64,000 bases of DNA from Limnobaculum eriocheiris (GCF_021010575.1 NZ_JAJNAG010000008.1:48059-112058); one strand, 5' to 3'. Shown: positions 21,743 through 32,030, counted from the first letter of the stretch. Notes: generated by a model from the letters alone, not told the origin. A program made the numbers and translations.

Positions 21743-23083
21743 ATGACAGTATTAGACTTTTCCGCACTCGATCTCGACCAGCCGTTGCTGGATGCATTAA
21801 GTGACAAGGGCTATGAGCGCCCAACCGCTATTCAGGCCGCGGCTATTCCGGCAGCTATGGATGGACGTGATGTACTGGGTTCCGCACCGACGGGAACCGG
21901 TAAAACTGCGGCATTCCTGCTGCCCGCACTTCAACACCTGCTCGATTATCCGCGCAAAAAGTCCGGCCCTCCGCGCATTCTGATCCTGACACCCACCCGG
22001 GAGTTGGCAATGCAGGTCGCAGAACAGGCGCGTGAACTGGCAGCCCATACGCATCTGGATATTGCGACCATTACCGGCGGTGTGGCTTATATGAATCACG
22101 CTGAGGTTTTCAGCGAGAATCAGGATATCGTGGTCGCGACGACCGGCCGCCTGCTGCAATATATTAAAGAAGAGAATTTTGACTGCCGTGCGGTAGAGAC
22201 GCTGATCCTTGATGAAGCAGACCGTATGTTAGATATGGGTTTTGCTCAGGATATTGAACGCATCGCCGCAGAAACCCGCTGGCGTAAACAAACGTTGCTG
22301 TTTTCCGCAACGCTGGAAGGGGAAGCCATTCATGACTTCGCCGAGCGTCTGTTAAACGATCCAGTAGAAATTGAAGCAGACCCTTCGCGCCGCGAGCGTA
22401 AAAAAATTCACCAGTGGTATTATCGCGCTGATGACATCAAACATAAAACCGCCCTGCTTTGCCATTTGCTAAAGCAGCCTGATGTGCATAAAGCAATTAT
22501 TTTTGTGCGCAAGCGTGAGCGTTTACACGAGTTGGTAAGCTGGATCCGTGATGCCGGTATTAACTGTTTCTATCTTGAAGGTGAAATGGTACAGGCAAAA
22601 CGTAATGAAGCAATTAAACGTTTGCAGGATGGTACGGTTAATGTACTGGTAGCCACCGACGTCGCTGCTCGTGGTTTGGATATTCTGGATATCAGTCACG
22701 TATTCAACTTTGACCTACCTCGCACTGCCGACACCTATCTGCACCGCATTGGCCGCACCGGTCGTGCAGGTAAAAAAGGTATTGCTATTTCTCTGGTTGA
22801 ATCGCACGACCATCTGTTGCTGGGCAAAATTGAACGCTATCTTCAGGAGCCGCTAAAAATGCGCGTGATCGATGAACTGCGCCCAACCAGCAAAGCCCCT
22901 GGCCCAACCAGCGGTCGTAAACCATCCAAGAAAGCCAAAGAAAAAGCGGCAGAAAAGAAAAAAGAGAAGAATAAAGAAAAGGTTAAAGTAAAAGTCCGCC
23001 ATCGGGACAGTAAAAACGTAGGTAAACGGCGTAAGCCAGCCAGTGAGGCTGCATCTCCGGATAAACCTGCTGATAAAGCATAA
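21743..23083 (+). CDS. srmB: DEAD-box RNA helicase SrmB
   Basis: SrmB acts early in 50S ribosome assembly. The 446-residue protein has a Q motif near residue 25 (YERPTAIQ), motif I APTGTGKT, motif Ia PTRELAMQ, motif II LDEADR, motif III FSATLE, motif V TDVAARGLDI and motif VI HRIGRTGRAG, followed by a lysine/arginine-rich tail of about 70 residues (KKAKEKAAEKKKEKNK) that likely binds rRNA. A strong terminator follows. Confidence 0.97.
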   Translation: MTVLDFSALDLDQPLLDALSDKGYERPTAIQAAAIPAAMDGRDVLGSAPTGTGKTAAFLLPALQHLLDYPRKKSGPPRILILTPTRELAMQVAEQARELAAHTHLDIATITGGVAYMNHAEVFSENQDIVVATTGRLLQYIKEENFDCRAVETLILDEADRMLDMGFAQDIERIAAETRWRKQTLLFSATLEGEAIHDFAERLLNDPVEIEADPSRRERKKIHQWYYRADDIKHKTALLCHLLKQPDVHKAIIFVRKRERLHELVSWIRDAGINCFYLEGEMVQAKRNEAIKRLQDGTVNVLVATDVAARGLDILDISHVFNFDLPRTADTYLHRIGRTGRAGKKGIAISLVESHDHLLLGKIERYLQEPLKMRVIDELRPTSKAPGPTSGRKPSKKAKEKAAEKKKEKNKEKVKVKVRHRDSKNVGKRRKPASEAASPDKPADKA

Positions 23084-23089
23084 TCCAAT

Positions 23090-23117
23090 ACGGCTCCCTT
23101 CGGAGCCGTTCTTTTTT
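23090..23117 (+). terminator. Intrinsic terminator of srmB
   Basis: The stem ACGGCTCC/GGAGCCGT with a four-base loop is followed by TCTTTTTT, 7 bp after the srmB stop codon. Confidence 0.9.
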
Positions 23118-23269
23118 GAGCCCTTTGCTCGACGCCTACACTGACACCAAGATGAACTCAGAACTTAAAGCGGCGAAATTGACACTGGATCTAACATTCA
23201 AAAATAGGTACAACATCCAAAGCAGCAAAACTTACACCCAACAATTCATGAACCAATCAAAAAAATACA

Positions 23270-23296
23270 ATAAAAAAAGCCGCTGTTCCCAGCGGC
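23270..23296 (-). terminator. Intrinsic terminator of grcA
   Basis: On the reverse strand GCCGCTG/CAGCGGC encloses a GGAA loop and is followed by seven T residues, 22 bp beyond the grcA stop codon. The 200 bp between this and the srmB terminator contain no convincing gene. Confidence 0.9.
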
Positions 23297-23318
23297 CCTC
23301 TCAACCAACAACTACCTA

Positions 23319-23702
23319 CTACAAACTTTCAGTGAAAGTACGAGTAATAACATCACGCTGTTGTTCCGGAGTCAGTGAGTTAAAACGCACTGCATAACCC
23401 GATACGCGAATAGTCAGTTGTGGATATTTCTCCGGGTTCTTAACCGCATCTTCCAGGGTATCACGGCTCAGTACGTTAACGTTCAGGTGTTGACCACCTT
23501 CTACACGTACCGTTGGTTTTACTTCCATTGGAACTTCACGGTATTCGATTTTGCCCAGTTGGCTAACCGGTACAACCTGATCTTCTGAATAATCTGCTTT
23601 TGCACAAACGCAACGTGCTTCAGCAGTTTCATCATCCAGCAACCAGAAAGAGTTCAGTAATGCAGAGTTATCAGCTTTAGTAATTTGGATACCAGTAATC
23701 AT
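23319..23702 (-). CDS. grcA: Autonomous glycyl radical cofactor GrcA (YfiD)
   Basis: GrcA replaces the oxygen-damaged C-terminal part of pyruvate formate-lyase and restores its activity. The 127-residue protein ends with the glycyl radical motif [17 protein letters not shown], radical glycine at Gly102. The upstream region has a consensus FNR box, in keeping with strong induction at low oxygen in E. coli. Confidence 0.97.
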   Translation of the reverse strand: MITGIQITKADNSALLNSFWLLDDETAEARCVCAKADYSEDQVVPVSQLGKIEYREVPMEVKPTVRVEGGQHLNVNVLSRDTLEDAVKNPEKYPQLTIRVSGYAVRFNSLTPEQQRDVITRTFTESL

Positions 23703-24090
23703 TTGGTGCCTCCATCAGTATTTTAAATTTAAGTTCCCCTAATCTTTTGGGGTAACGATATCGAATTCATTCAGTCGTAACATTAGTGATACAAAACTAA
23801 CATTATTTTTTATCTTATATATCAGCGATACCATTAATATTCTTTGATTAAAATCAATTTTCACGTATCGTCGAAAGTTGTGTTTTATTCACCTTTTTGT
23901 TTTATATCAAATTTCCCCAATTTTTGGCATTTAATTATTTTTGTAAATTTTCAACTTTTTTTATAATCAGTGCCAAATCATTATTCAAAAACACGATTAA
24001 AAGATCATAATCATCGCCACCTTGCTGTATTATTCAGCGATAACTTTTTCTTAGCGCTCGATATACCATTCAAAAGAAAGGAGATCCTTT
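23703..24090. other. AT-rich divergent regulatory region grcA-ung
   Basis: This 388-bp interval has no ORF. It holds the FNR box at 23844-23857 for grcA and the ung ribosome-binding site (AAAGGAGAT at about 24075-24083). The remainder is very AT-rich with several T-tracts. Confidence 0.6.
23844..23857. promoter_or_regulatory. FNR box upstream of grcA
   Basis: The sequence TTGATTAAAATCAA is a perfect match to the FNR consensus TTGAT-N4-ATCAA and is a 14-bp palindrome. Its centre is about 148 bp before the grcA start. E. coli grcA is FNR-activated, so activation here is a direct inference. Confidence 0.85.
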
Positions 24091-24768
24091 ATGAGCGACA
24101 AACTGACATGGCATGATGTTATTGGCCAGGAAAAGCAGCAACCCTACTTTCAGGACACTCTCAAGTTTGTCGCTTGCGAAAGAGCGGCTGGAAAAGTGAT
24201 ATACCCACCACAAAAAGACGTTTTTAATGCGTTCAGTTCAACGGAGCTGGCTGACATTAAAGTCGTGATACTGGGTCAGGATCCTTATCACGGCCCTAAT
24301 CAGGCACACGGCCTGTCGTTTTCGGTATTACCGGGCATTCAACCGCCGCCATCGCTGGTCAATATGTATAAAGAACTTATGACCGATATCCCCGGTTTTC
24401 AACGTCCTAATCACGGTTATTTGCAAAGCTGGGCAGAACAAGGGGTGATGCTACTCAATACCGTACTTACCGTTGAGGCAGGTAAAGCACACTCTCATGC
24501 CAGCTTAGGTTGGGAAACCTTCACCGATAAAGTGATAGCGGCTATCAATGAACATCGCGATGGAATTGTCTTTATGTTGTGGGGCTCTCACGCCCAGAAA
24601 AAAGGCAGCATTATCGATCGTAAACGCCATTATGTGTTGGCAGCACCTCACCCATCTCCGCTGTCTGCTCATCGTGGTTTCTTTGGCTGTAAGCACTTCT
24701 CTCAGGCTAATTCGCTATTAGAACAACAAAGTTTGACACCTATCCGCTGGCAGTTAGATAACCTCTGA
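24091..24768 (+). CDS. ung: Uracil-DNA glycosylase
   Basis: Ung removes uracil from DNA to start base-excision repair. The 225-residue protein has the water-activating loop [16 protein letters not shown] with catalytic Asp64, the Pro-rich loop PPPSL, and the minor-groove loop [11 protein letters not shown] containing the catalytic His. The start has a strong ribosome-binding site (AAGGAGA). Confidence 0.98.
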   Translation: MSDKLTWHDVIGQEKQQPYFQDTLKFVACERAAGKVIYPPQKDVFNAFSSTELADIKVVILGQDPYHGPNQAHGLSFSVLPGIQPPPSLVNMYKELMTDIPGFQRPNHGYLQSWAEQGVMLLNTVLTVEAGKAHSHASLGWETFTDKVIAAINEHRDGIVFMLWGSHAQKKGSIIDRKRHYVLAAPHPSPLSAHRGFFGCKHFSQANSLLEQQSLTPIRWQLDNL

Positions 24769-24790
24769 TATGCTGTCTTACAGGCAAATA

Positions 24791-24816
24791 ATAACCGCGC
24801 CAAAGAGCGCGGTTAT
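24791..24816. terminator. Hairpin between convergent ung and the peroxidase gene
   Basis: A 10-bp perfect stem ATAACCGCGC/GCGCGGTTAT with a six-base loop lies between the two stop codons. The T-run is poor on both sides, so termination may be partial or Rho-assisted. Confidence 0.6.
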
Positions 24817-24837
24817 ACATTATAGCCTCAGTCAGTA

Positions 24838-26232
24838 TCAAAGCCTGGTCGGTTGATCCAGCTTATATTCACCGGTAGTAGACTTCAGGAACTCAACGAT
24901 ATCGTCTACATCTTTCTCTGGCAGGTTAACTTCTAACTGATACTTAAGCATCATCTTAACCGCCCCTTTCAGGGTATCCATACTACCGTCATGCAGATAT
25001 GGTGCCGTCAATTCAATGTTTCTCAGCGTTGGTACCTTAAAGCGATTACGGTCACGTTCAAAGGTCGTAAAGTTGAAACGGCCCTGATCAACGTCAGTAA
25101 TGCTACCGCGGGCGGCGAAGTAGTCTTCTTTCAGCCCCATCATTTCAAACGACTGACCACCCAGGTTTTTACCTACGTGACAGGTTCCACACTTGTTATC
25201 TTTAAACAGTTGGAAACCGCGCTTCTGTTGAGCGGTCAATGCACCATCGTCACCCTTCATAAAGCGGTCAAATGCACTGTTTGGTGTTACCAGCGTCTTT
25301 TCAAACTCTGCAATAGCATCCGTGATGGTATCAGCAGTGAAACCCTGCGGATAAACTTCAGTAAATGCCGCGGTCAACGCCGGATCCTGAGACAGTTTAC
25401 CAATGATTTGATCCCAAGATTCTGAGCCCATTTCAATTGGGTTAAGTGGTGGTCCGCCTGCCTGCTCTTGCAGGTTTTTCGCACGACCATCCCAAAACTG
25501 CTCAATGTTATACACCGAGTTAAATACGGTTGGTGCGTTAATTGGCCCAATCGCCCCATTGATACCTTTTGAAGTAATCAGATTATCAACGCCACCCGCA
25601 TTCAGCTTATGACAAGTTTCACATGAAAGTGAGTTATCACCGGATAAACGGTTGTCATGATAAAGGATAGAACCTATTGCCACTTTCTTTGGATCCGTTG
25701 GCATTGGCTCAGGTAACGGTTGAACCACTTCGTTTTTAAAGGCCGGACTAACACCTTCCGTTACGTAGTACTTGGAACGCTGTTCTTTCGCCCACGCCAG
25801 AATTGCTGCTTTATCTTCTGCCGTGACACCACCACTCCAGTGCACCGCAGTATAGCGGCCAGGAGGCATGATTTCGTCCTGAATTGCGCGTTCAATTTTA
25901 GCCAGGTCAGACTCTGGTGCCGCCGTATTATTAACCAGACTATCCATTGTGGCTTCCAGGTTAAAGTGTACATAACCCATCTTTACATCATATTCCATCA
26001 ACTGCTTGGCAATTGGGAATGATGCATAGAAAGGCATCTCGGCATTGGCGGTATGGCAATATTCGCAACCGCGCTGGTAAAAAATTTCCCTTACGTGTGC
26101 ATCACCTTTTGGTGCCGCGCTGGCAATTAAACGCTCACTTCGTTTAGCGTCGTAATTGTAAATATAGGCTGCCGTCCCCAGATAACCGACTATGCCTAAA
26201 GCACAAGCTCCTACGATTAGCTTCTTTATCAT
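24838..26232 (-). CDS. ccp: Tri-heme cytochrome c peroxidase (YhjA/Ccp type)
   Basis: E. coli YhjA (Ccp) is a quinol-dependent periplasmic peroxidase that lets H2O2 serve as an electron acceptor without oxygen. The 464-residue protein matches its length, has an N-terminal membrane anchor (about residues 3-25) and three CXXCH heme sites: C56-H60 in the extra N-terminal domain, C204-H208 and C348-H352 in the two domains shared with classical di-heme peroxidases. A consensus FNR box lies 100 bp upstream. It sits in place of the E. coli genes that follow ung (yfiF, trxC). Confidence 0.9.
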   Translation of the reverse strand: MIKKLIVGACALGIVGYLGTAAYIYNYDAKRSERLIASAAPKGDAHVREIFYQRGCEYCHTANAEMPFYASFPIAKQLMEYDVKMGYVHFNLEATMDSLVNNTAAPESDLAKIERAIQDEIMPPGRYTAVHWSGGVTAEDKAAILAWAKEQRSKYYVTEGVSPAFKNEVVQPLPEPMPTDPKKVAIGSILYHDNRLSGDNSLSCETCHKLNAGGVDNLITSKGINGAIGPINAPTVFNSVYNIEQFWDGRAKNLQEQAGGPPLNPIEMGSESWDQIIGKLSQDPALTAAFTEVYPQGFTADTITDAIAEFEKTLVTPNSAFDRFMKGDDGALTAQQKRGFQLFKDNKCGTCHVGKNLGGQSFEMMGLKEDYFAARGSITDVDQGRFNFTTFERDRNRFKVPTLRNIELTAPYLHDGSMDTLKGAVKMMLKYQLEVNLPEKDVDDIVEFLKSTTGEYKLDQPTRL

Positions 26233-26332
26233 AGTTCCCTCACATTCTTCTCTGTCTTATTGGAATGTCATGAGAAAATCCTACCTCATGATGAAAATCG
26301 CTTGGATTATCTCTGGTAAGGGAAATATCAAA

Positions 26333-26346
26333 TTGATACGGATCAA
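26333..26346. promoter_or_regulatory. FNR box upstream of the cytochrome c peroxidase
   Basis: TTGATACGGATCAA matches the FNR consensus TTGAT-N4-ATCAA at all ten defined positions. It is about 107 bp before the start codon of the peroxidase. E. coli yhjA is FNR-dependent, so the same control is likely. Confidence 0.85.
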
Positions 26347-26527
26347 GTATCACGGGCGGTCTTGCCTATCATTAGAATAGGATCTGGCTATTAATGGGTA
26401 TTTAGTAAGATATCTCTGATGAAAAGCTGAGGAGAAAACAAAAAATGAAGGCTAACTCAATGAATAATAATATAAATTTAAAAATGTGAGACAAGAGCCG
26501 ATTTAGACTCCCATCTCACATTAATCA

Positions 26528-26561
26528 TAACGCTAATGATTATCAAGCTTCATTAGCATTA
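26528..26561. terminator. Hairpin downstream of grpE
   Basis: A 12-bp stem (TAACGCTAATGA/TCATTAGCATTA, one mismatch) with a 10-base loop lies 14 bp beyond the grpE stop. On the forward strand it is followed by ATTTTTAT; on the reverse (grpE) strand no T-run follows. The rest of the 26233-26574 interval contains only the FNR box and AT-rich DNA. Confidence 0.45.
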
Positions 26562-26574
26562 ATTTTTATGTCTA

Positions 26575-27156
26575 TTATTTAGAAACGGCCACCATCGCCG
26601 GGCGAATCAGACGACCATTTAAGGTATAACCTTTTTGCATCACCATCATTACATGATTTGGTGCATGGTCGGCAGACTCCATCATAGTCATTGCCTGATG
26701 CAGCTCAGGGTTAAACGGAACGTTAACCTCTTCCACGACTTCAACACCAAATTTACGTACCGCATTCAGCAGTGATTTCAGGGTCAGGTCCACACCTTCC
26801 AGCAGCGCTGTAAAATCCGGATTCTCTTTATCGGCAGAGGCCAGAGCACGTTCCAGGTTATCAATCACCGGAAGTAGCTCAATAGAGAATTTTTCCAGCG
26901 CAAACTTATGGGCTTTTTCCACATCCTGCTCTGCGCGACGACGAACGTTTTCAACTTCGGCACGAACGCGTAAAATATTCTCGCGCTCCTGCTGCTGAGC
27001 CTGGGCCAGTTGAGCTTCCAGGTTAGCTATTTGCTCAATAAATTGAGTGTTTACGTCTGTCTCTGCGGCTTGTTCTGCGCCTTCCACTTGCTGGTGCTCG
27101 TTTAATGTCTCATCCAAGACTTGCTCATTAGGGGTGTTTTGTTCTTTACTACTCAT
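26575..27156 (-). CDS. grpE: Nucleotide exchange factor GrpE
   Basis: GrpE releases ADP from DnaK in the Hsp70 cycle. The 193-residue protein has an acidic, disordered N-terminus, a long coiled coil ([18 protein letters not shown] onward), and the C-terminal beta domain ending with the family signature ([25 protein letters not shown]). It is divergent from nadK, as in E. coli, and has a heat-shock promoter. Confidence 0.97.
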   Translation of the reverse strand: MSSKEQNTPNEQVLDETLNEHQQVEGAEQAAETDVNTQFIEQIANLEAQLAQAQQQERENILRVRAEVENVRRRAEQDVEKAHKFALEKFSIELLPVIDNLERALASADKENPDFTALLEGVDLTLKSLLNAVRKFGVEVVEEVNVPFNPELHQAMTMMESADHAPNHVMMVMQKGYTLNGRLIRPAMVAVSK

Positions 27157-27199
27157 GTAAATCTCCGCAGTTTGGCATTACGCTCACTTGTTCGCTTAT

Positions 27200-27228
27200 A
27201 TTATGGGGATGAAAATTGACGAATCAAG
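27200..27228 (-). promoter_or_regulatory. Sigma-32 heat-shock promoter of grpE
   Basis: On the reverse strand CTTGATT (27228-27222) is followed after 13 bp by CCCCATAAT (27208-27200). This matches the sigma-32 consensus CTTGAA-N13-15-CCCCATNT. It lies about 45 bp before the grpE start. Confidence 0.85.
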
Positions 27229-27281
27229 GAAGTCATTCATATTGTATGGATGCTATTGTCGCATCTGACAGGAAAAATTAA

Positions 27282-28163
27282 ATGAATAATAACAAGTTCA
27301 GTTGCATTGGATTAGTTGGACACCCACGTCATCCTTCAGCACTAGCGACACACAAGACACTATACCACTGGCTAAAGAGCAACGGTTATAACGTTATTGT
27401 AGAGCAACAAATAGCAAACGATCTGAAGCTGGAAGATATGACCACCGGCAGTTTGTCAGAAATTGGACAACAGGCCGATCTGGCCGTGGTTATTGGCGGC
27501 GATGGGAACATGCTGGGGGCGGCCCGGGTTCTCTCTCGCTATGATATTAAAGTTATTGGTGTTAACCGCGGCAACCTTGGTTTTCTCACCGATCTCAATC
27601 CGGACAACCTGCACCAGCAACTTTCAGAGGTACTGGCCGGAGAGTATATCACCGAAAAACGCTTTTTGCTGGAAGCACAACTGCATCGCGCAGGTCAACC
27701 CACCCGTATTAGCACCGCCATTAACGAAGTGGTGCTGCATCCGGGTAAAGTAGCCCATATGATTGAGTTTGAAGTATATATCGATAATAACTTTGCCTTC
27801 TCTCAACGTTCCGATGGTCTGATTATCTCTACTCCTACCGGTTCAACGGCCTACTCACTGTCTGCCGGTGGCCCTATCCTGACACCAACGCTGGATGCCA
27901 TTGCGCTGGTGCCAATGTTTCCACATACGCTAACCTCCAGACCGCTGGTTATCAGCAGTAACAGCGTTATTCATCTGAAGTTCTCTCACTATAGTCGTGA
28001 CCTGGAAATCAGCTGTGACAGCCAGATAGCCCTGCCGATCCAAAAAGATGAAGAAGTCATCATCAAACGTAGTGAGGCACACCTGAATCTGATTCATCCT
28101 AAAAACTACAGTTACTACAATACATTAAGTACAAAATTAGGATGGTCGAAAAAATTATTCTGA
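27282..28163 (+). CDS. nadK: NAD kinase
   Basis: NadK phosphorylates NAD+ to NADP+. The 293-residue protein has the GGDGN motif at residues 72-76, the [21 protein letters not shown] active-site region near 180-200, and the usual C-terminal end. It is divergent from grpE and upstream of recN, the conserved enterobacterial order. Confidence 0.97.
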   Translation: MNNNKFSCIGLVGHPRHPSALATHKTLYHWLKSNGYNVIVEQQIANDLKLEDMTTGSLSEIGQQADLAVVIGGDGNMLGAARVLSRYDIKVIGVNRGNLGFLTDLNPDNLHQQLSEVLAGEYITEKRFLLEAQLHRAGQPTRISTAINEVVLHPGKVAHMIEFEVYIDNNFAFSQRSDGLIISTPTGSTAYSLSAGGPILTPTLDAIALVPMFPHTLTSRPLVISSNSVIHLKFSHYSRDLEISCDSQIALPIQKDEEVIIKRSEAHLNLIHPKNYSYYNTLSTKLGWSKKLF

Positions 28164-28182
28164 AAAATCAATTATCCCTCTT

Positions 28183-28202
28183 TACTGTATATAAAACCAT
28201 AT
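28183..28202 (+). promoter_or_regulatory. LexA (SOS) box 1 of recN
   Basis: TACTGTATATAAAACCATA carries a perfect left half-site (CTGT-ATAT) and a degenerate right half (CCAT for ACAG). It resembles the E. coli recN SOS box, which is also strong in its left half. It lies about 55 bp before the recN start. Confidence 0.65.
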
Positions 28203-28204
28203 TA

Positions 28205-28224
28205 TACTGTATGTAACTACAGTT
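28205..28224 (+). promoter_or_regulatory. LexA (SOS) box 2 of recN
   Basis: CTGT-ATGTAACT-ACAG (28207-28222) matches the LexA consensus CTGT-N8-ACAG exactly. It is 25-42 bp before the recN ATG and probably overlaps the core promoter. Two boxes in tandem indicate tight SOS repression, as in E. coli. Confidence 0.88.
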
Positions 28225-28248
28225 GTTAGGTTATACAGGAAGATCATC

Positions 28249-29910
28249 ATGCTGGTACAGTTAACCATTAGTAATTTTGCCATTGTTCGCGAACTGGAAA
28301 TTGATTTTCAGTCAGGTATGACTGCCATTACCGGCGAAACCGGTGCCGGTAAATCTATTGCTATTGATGCATTAGGTTTATGTCTGGGTAGCCGTTCCGA
28401 AGCGGCGATGGTGCGTACCGGCGCTAATCGGGCCGATATCTGTGCCCGCTTCTCCCTGAAAGATACCCCGGCAGCCCGTCAGTGGCTGGAAGATAATCAG
28501 TTAGACGACCAACAAGAGTGCCTGCTGCGCCGGGTGATCAGCGCCGATGGCCGTTCCCGTGGTTTTATTAACGGTACGGCAGTTCCTGTTTCCCAACTGC
28601 GTGAGCTGGGCCAACTGCTGATTCAAATTCATGGCCAGCATGCCCACCAGCTTCTGTTAAAACCTGAACACCAAAAACACCTGCTGGATGCTTATATGCA
28701 CCAGACAGAACTGACTAATGAGATGCAGCAGGCTTATCAATGCTGGCATCAGAGCTGTGCTCAACTGGCGCAGTTTCAACAGCAGAGCCTTGAACATGAA
28801 TCCCGTCAGCAACTGTTACAGTATCAACTTAAAGAGCTGAATGAGTTTGCCCCTCAGGCTGGCGAATATGAACAGATTGATGAAGAGTATAAGCGTCTGG
28901 CCAACAGCGGACAGTTACTGTCTCTGAGTCAGGATACCTTACAGGTACTAGCTGAAAATGAGGAGCAGAACGTACTCAGTCTGCTGAACCACGCTAAACA
29001 TAGCCTGCAAGAACTTTCTGCCATTGATGAAAAAATGGCTGGTCTGCTAACCATGCTGGAGGAAGCGTCTATTCAGGTTAGCGAAACCAGCGAAGAACTT
29101 CGCCACTACTCAGAGCGAATAGATATGGATCCGGTACGCCTGTATGAACTGGAACAGCGCCTGTCTCGTCAATTAGCTTTAGCGCGTAAACACCATATTG
29201 CGCCGGAGCAACTGCCCGAACTCCACCAACAGCTATTGAATGAACAGCAGCAAATCAACCGTCAGGGAGATGACTACGAAGCACTGACCGAAGCGGTTGC
29301 ACTGCATCACAAACAGGCTCTGGAAGTGGCCAAACGTCTGCATGTACAGCGCGCCCACTATGCGGCAGAACTCTCTACCATGATCACTGACAGTATGCAT
29401 TCACTGGCCATGCCGCACGGTCAATTGGCTATTGATGTGGAGTGGCAGCCAGAACATCTGAATACAGAAGGCGCGGATCGGGTTGATTTCCGGGTCAGCA
29501 CTAACCCGGGGCAGCCGCTGCAAGGGTTGTCTAAAGTGGCCTCAGGCGGTGAACTGTCACGTATTGCTTTAGCGGTTCAGGTCATTACCGCCCGGAAGAT
29601 GGATACACCTGCGTTAATATTTGATGAAGTGGATGTCGGTATCAGCGGACCCACTGCCGCTATCGTCGGTAAGCTACTCCGTCAGTTGGGTGAATCGACT
29701 CAGGTTATGTGTGTTACGCACTTACCGCAGGTTGCCGGTAATGGTCATCAGCACTTCTATGTCAGCAAGCAAACCGATGGCGAAGAAACCGAAACCCAAA
29801 TGTTACTGCTGGATAAAAATGCCCGTCTGCAAGAACTGGCCCGCTTGCTGGGTGGCAGTGAAATCACCCGCAACACGCTGGCCAATGCCAAAGAACTTCT
29901 GGCCGCCTGA
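28249..29910 (+). CDS. recN: DNA repair protein RecN
   Basis: RecN is an SMC-like ATPase used in double-strand break repair. The 553-residue protein has Walker A GETGAGKS at residues 29-36, a central coiled coil (about 150-350), the ABC signature region [12 protein letters not shown], and Walker [14 protein letters not shown]. The start has GGAAGAT upstream. SOS control is shown by two LexA boxes. Confidence 0.97.
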   Translation: MLVQLTISNFAIVRELEIDFQSGMTAITGETGAGKSIAIDALGLCLGSRSEAAMVRTGANRADICARFSLKDTPAARQWLEDNQLDDQQECLLRRVISADGRSRGFINGTAVPVSQLRELGQLLIQIHGQHAHQLLLKPEHQKHLLDAYMHQTELTNEMQQAYQCWHQSCAQLAQFQQQSLEHESRQQLLQYQLKELNEFAPQAGEYEQIDEEYKRLANSGQLLSLSQDTLQVLAENEEQNVLSLLNHAKHSLQELSAIDEKMAGLLTMLEEASIQVSETSEELRHYSERIDMDPVRLYELEQRLSRQLALARKHHIAPEQLPELHQQLLNEQQQINRQGDDYEALTEAVALHHKQALEVAKRLHVQRAHYAAELSTMITDSMHSLAMPHGQLAIDVEWQPEHLNTEGADRVDFRVSTNPGQPLQGLSKVASGGELSRIALAVQVITARKMDTPALIFDEVDVGISGPTAAIVGKLLRQLGESTQVMCVTHLPQVAGNGHQHFYVSKQTDGEETETQMLLLDKNARLQELARLLGGSEITRNTLANAKELLAA

Positions 29911-29962
29911 TGATTATACAACAGTTGAGCAACAATTAAGCGATAGCAACTGCCGATAAAAA

Positions 29963-30005
29963 GAGCCGCATTAACAACAAAAGTTTTAATGCGGCTCAAC
30001 TTTTT
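29963..30005 (+). terminator. Intrinsic terminator of recN
   Basis: GAGCCGCATTAA pairs with TTAATGCGGCTC across an 11-base loop and is followed by AACTTTTT. It lies 50 bp after the recN stop. Confidence 0.85.
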
Positions 30006-30162
30006 GTGATAATTGGGGTCGAATCAGCACATATCTGAAGCATAAGAACAGATTTGCAGATAAAATTTTATTAAATGACCTCGATAAACAACCGGTAAAG
30101 GTTTCCAAATGTCGCAAGGTCTATTATCATCGACAGCCTATGTTCTAAAGGAAAGTACTATT

Positions 30163-30510
30163 ATGCGCTGCAAATTGCTGACTGCCGCTGTGGTGGCTCT
30201 TGGAATTCTGGTAACCGGTTGTTCTACTTTAGAAAAAGTAGTTTACCGTCCGGATATTAATCAGGGTAATTTCTTAACGCCAGCTGATGTCTCCAAACTG
30301 CAAAAAGGCATGACCAAACAGCAGGTGGCTTATATTTTAGGCACCCCGATGTTACAGGATCCATTTGGCTCCGATACCTGGTTCTATGTCTTCCGCCAGC
30401 AGCCAGGGCATCAGGACGTGACACAACAAACGTTGACACTAACGTTTGACGGTGGTGGTTCACTAAGCGGTATCGCTAACGATACCTCAATGATGAAGCA
30501 AGAAAACTAA
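30163..30510 (+). CDS. bamE: Outer membrane assembly lipoprotein BamE (SmpA)
   Basis: BamE is a small lipoprotein of the BAM complex that inserts beta-barrel proteins into the outer membrane. I start at ATG 30163 ([20 protein letters not shown]), preceded by AAGGAAAG; the upstream extension to 30109 has no family counterpart. The lipobox cysteine is Cys20. The mature part carries the conserved [11 protein letters not shown] and [18 protein letters not shown] segments. Product 115 residues, E. coli 113. Confidence 0.96.
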   Translation: MRCKLLTAAVVALGILVTGCSTLEKVVYRPDINQGNFLTPADVSKLQKGMTKQQVAYILGTPMLQDPFGSDTWFYVFRQQPGHQDVTQQTLTLTFDGGGSLSGIANDTSMMKQEN

Positions 30511-30544
30511 GCAACACCAAACCGTTACTGATACGAATAACATA

Positions 30545-30575
30545 AATAAGACGCCATTTGGCGTCTTATTTTTTT
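30545..30575. terminator. Bidirectional terminator of bamE and rnfH
   Basis: AATAAGACGCC/GGCGTCTTATT, an 11-bp perfect stem with a four-base loop, is followed by TTTTT on the forward strand and preceded by an A-rich stretch on the other. It overlaps the rnfH stop codon. Confidence 0.9.
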
Positions 30576-30850
30576 GCCCGCTCCGCCCGCATCCGACGCA
30601 ACTCTTTAGGATCGGCAATCAATGGGCGATAAATTTCTACCCGGTCACCATCATGAATCGGATCGCTTAATTTGGCTCCGCGGCTAAAAATACCTACCTT
30701 ATTAACTTTCAGGTCGATCTCTTTACGCATTTCCAAAATGCCGGAGGCAATAATAGCCTGCTCTATGCTACTCCCTTCCGCCACCGTTAAATTTTTAACG
30801 TATTGCTGTTCCGGTAAGGCATAGACCACTTCAATATGGATATCAGGCAC
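30566..30850 (-). CDS. rnfH: RnfH family protein (UPF0125)
   Basis: RnfH is a ubiquitin-like beta-grasp protein of unknown biochemical role; the name comes from linkage with rnf electron-transport genes in other bacteria. The 94-residue protein begins [18 protein letters not shown] and has the conserved [23 protein letters not shown] tail. It overlaps the end of ratA by 8 bp, so the two are translationally coupled, as in E. coli. Confidence 0.92.
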   Translation of the reverse strand: MPDIHIEVVYALPEQQYVKNLTVAEGSSIEQAIIASGILEMRKEIDLKVNKVGIFSRGAKLSDPIHDGDRVEIYRPLIADPKELRRMRAERAKK

Positions 30851-31277
30851 CGTACACCTCTTTCGCCCGACGGGTGAATGCCTGCACCATATTTTGTGCT
30901 AAATCCTGAAAAATTCGGCCAAAGGCGATTTCAATCAGCTTGCTGCTAAATTCAAACTCAAGATTAAACTCAATGCGACAGGCATCCTCACCCAAGGGGG
31001 TAAACAACCAACCGCCTTGCAGAGAACGAAACGGTCCATCCACCAGTTTCATATCAATGATGGCGTTTTCTACCATTTGGTTACTGGTGGTAAAGGTTTT
31101 ACGAATTCCCACTTTTGCAACATCAATGGATGCCGTCATGGTATTTTCCGTTTGCTCAAGTATGCGACTGCTCACACAACCCGGTAAAAACTTCGGGTAA
31201 GAAAGAACATCGTTAGCCAGTTTATACATTTGCCCGGCGCTATAGTTGACCAGTGCCGAACGTTTGATACGCTGCAT
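30843..31277 (-). CDS. ratA: RatA/PasT START-like protein
   Basis: The 144-residue protein belongs to the Coq10/START-like family. The E. coli homologue was described as RatA, which blocks 70S ribosome association, and as PasT in persistence; its close relatives bind ubiquinone. Conserved features are [28 protein letters not shown] at the N-terminus and [13 protein letters not shown]. It heads the ratA-rnfH pair and is divergent from smpB. Confidence 0.9.
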   Translation of the reverse strand: MQRIKRSALVNYSAGQMYKLANDVLSYPKFLPGCVSSRILEQTENTMTASIDVAKVGIRKTFTTSNQMVENAIIDMKLVDGPFRSLQGGWLFTPLGEDACRIEFNLEFEFSSKLIEIAFGRIFQDLAQNMVQAFTRRAKEVYGA

Positions 31278-31515
31278 AACATTTCCTAATCAATGGGTCT
31301 GAAAAGCGAGAAAGATTTAAACGGCGCAAATCATACCATCTAACCGGATTGTGACCAAAAGCCTTATCACTCGTCTCTTTTTCCTGCAAAAAAGTAAACT
31401 ACAGCCAACCATCCGGTAAATACACCGATATAATGAAACCTGATGAAAGAAAATTACCTGAGCAAAGGGCTTAGGGGATATCTTTCAAATCAGCATTAAG
31501 TATAATAAAAACATT

Positions 31516-31998
31516 ATGACAAAGAAAAAAGCATACAAACCCGGTTCCGCAACCATTGCGATGAACAAACGAGCACGCCACGAATACTTCATTGAAGAAG
31601 AGATCGAGGCGGGTTTAGCCCTGCAAGGCTGGGAAGTAAAATCCATGCGTGCGGGCAAAGCAAATATCAGCGATAGTTATGTGGTATTCCGCGATGGTGA
31701 AGCCTATCTGTTTGGCGCCACTATTATTCCACTTAACGTTGCCTCATCACATATTGTTTGTGACCCAACCCGTACCCGTAAACTTCTGTTAAACAGAAGG
31801 GAACTTGATAAGCTGTTTGGCCTGGCAAATCGCGATGGTTACACCATTGTTGCCCTTTCCATGTACTGGAAAAACGCCTGGAGTAAAATCAAAATCGGCG
31901 TGGCAAAAGGTAAACAGCTGCACGATAAGCGCACCGATATTAAAGACCGCGAATGGCAGTTAAATAAAGCGCGGATTATGAAGAACGCCAACCGCTAA
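31516..31998 (+). CDS. smpB: SsrA-binding protein SmpB
   Basis: SmpB binds tmRNA and delivers it to stalled ribosomes for trans-translation. The 160-residue protein has the OB-fold core ([24 protein letters not shown]) and the basic C-terminal tail ([17 protein letters not shown]) that enters the mRNA channel. A TATAAT at 31501-31506 is a likely -10. In E. coli ssrA follows directly; here the cai-fix region separates them by 14.3 kb. Confidence 0.97.
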   Translation: MTKKKAYKPGSATIAMNKRARHEYFIEEEIEAGLALQGWEVKSMRAGKANISDSYVVFRDGEAYLFGATIIPLNVASSHIVCDPTRTRKLLLNRRELDKLFGLANRDGYTIVALSMYWKNAWSKIKIGVAKGKQLHDKRTDIKDREWQLNKARIMKNANR

Positions 31999-32030
31999 GG
32001 GTTGGCGACTTTCTGTCAAGGCTGCTTTCC

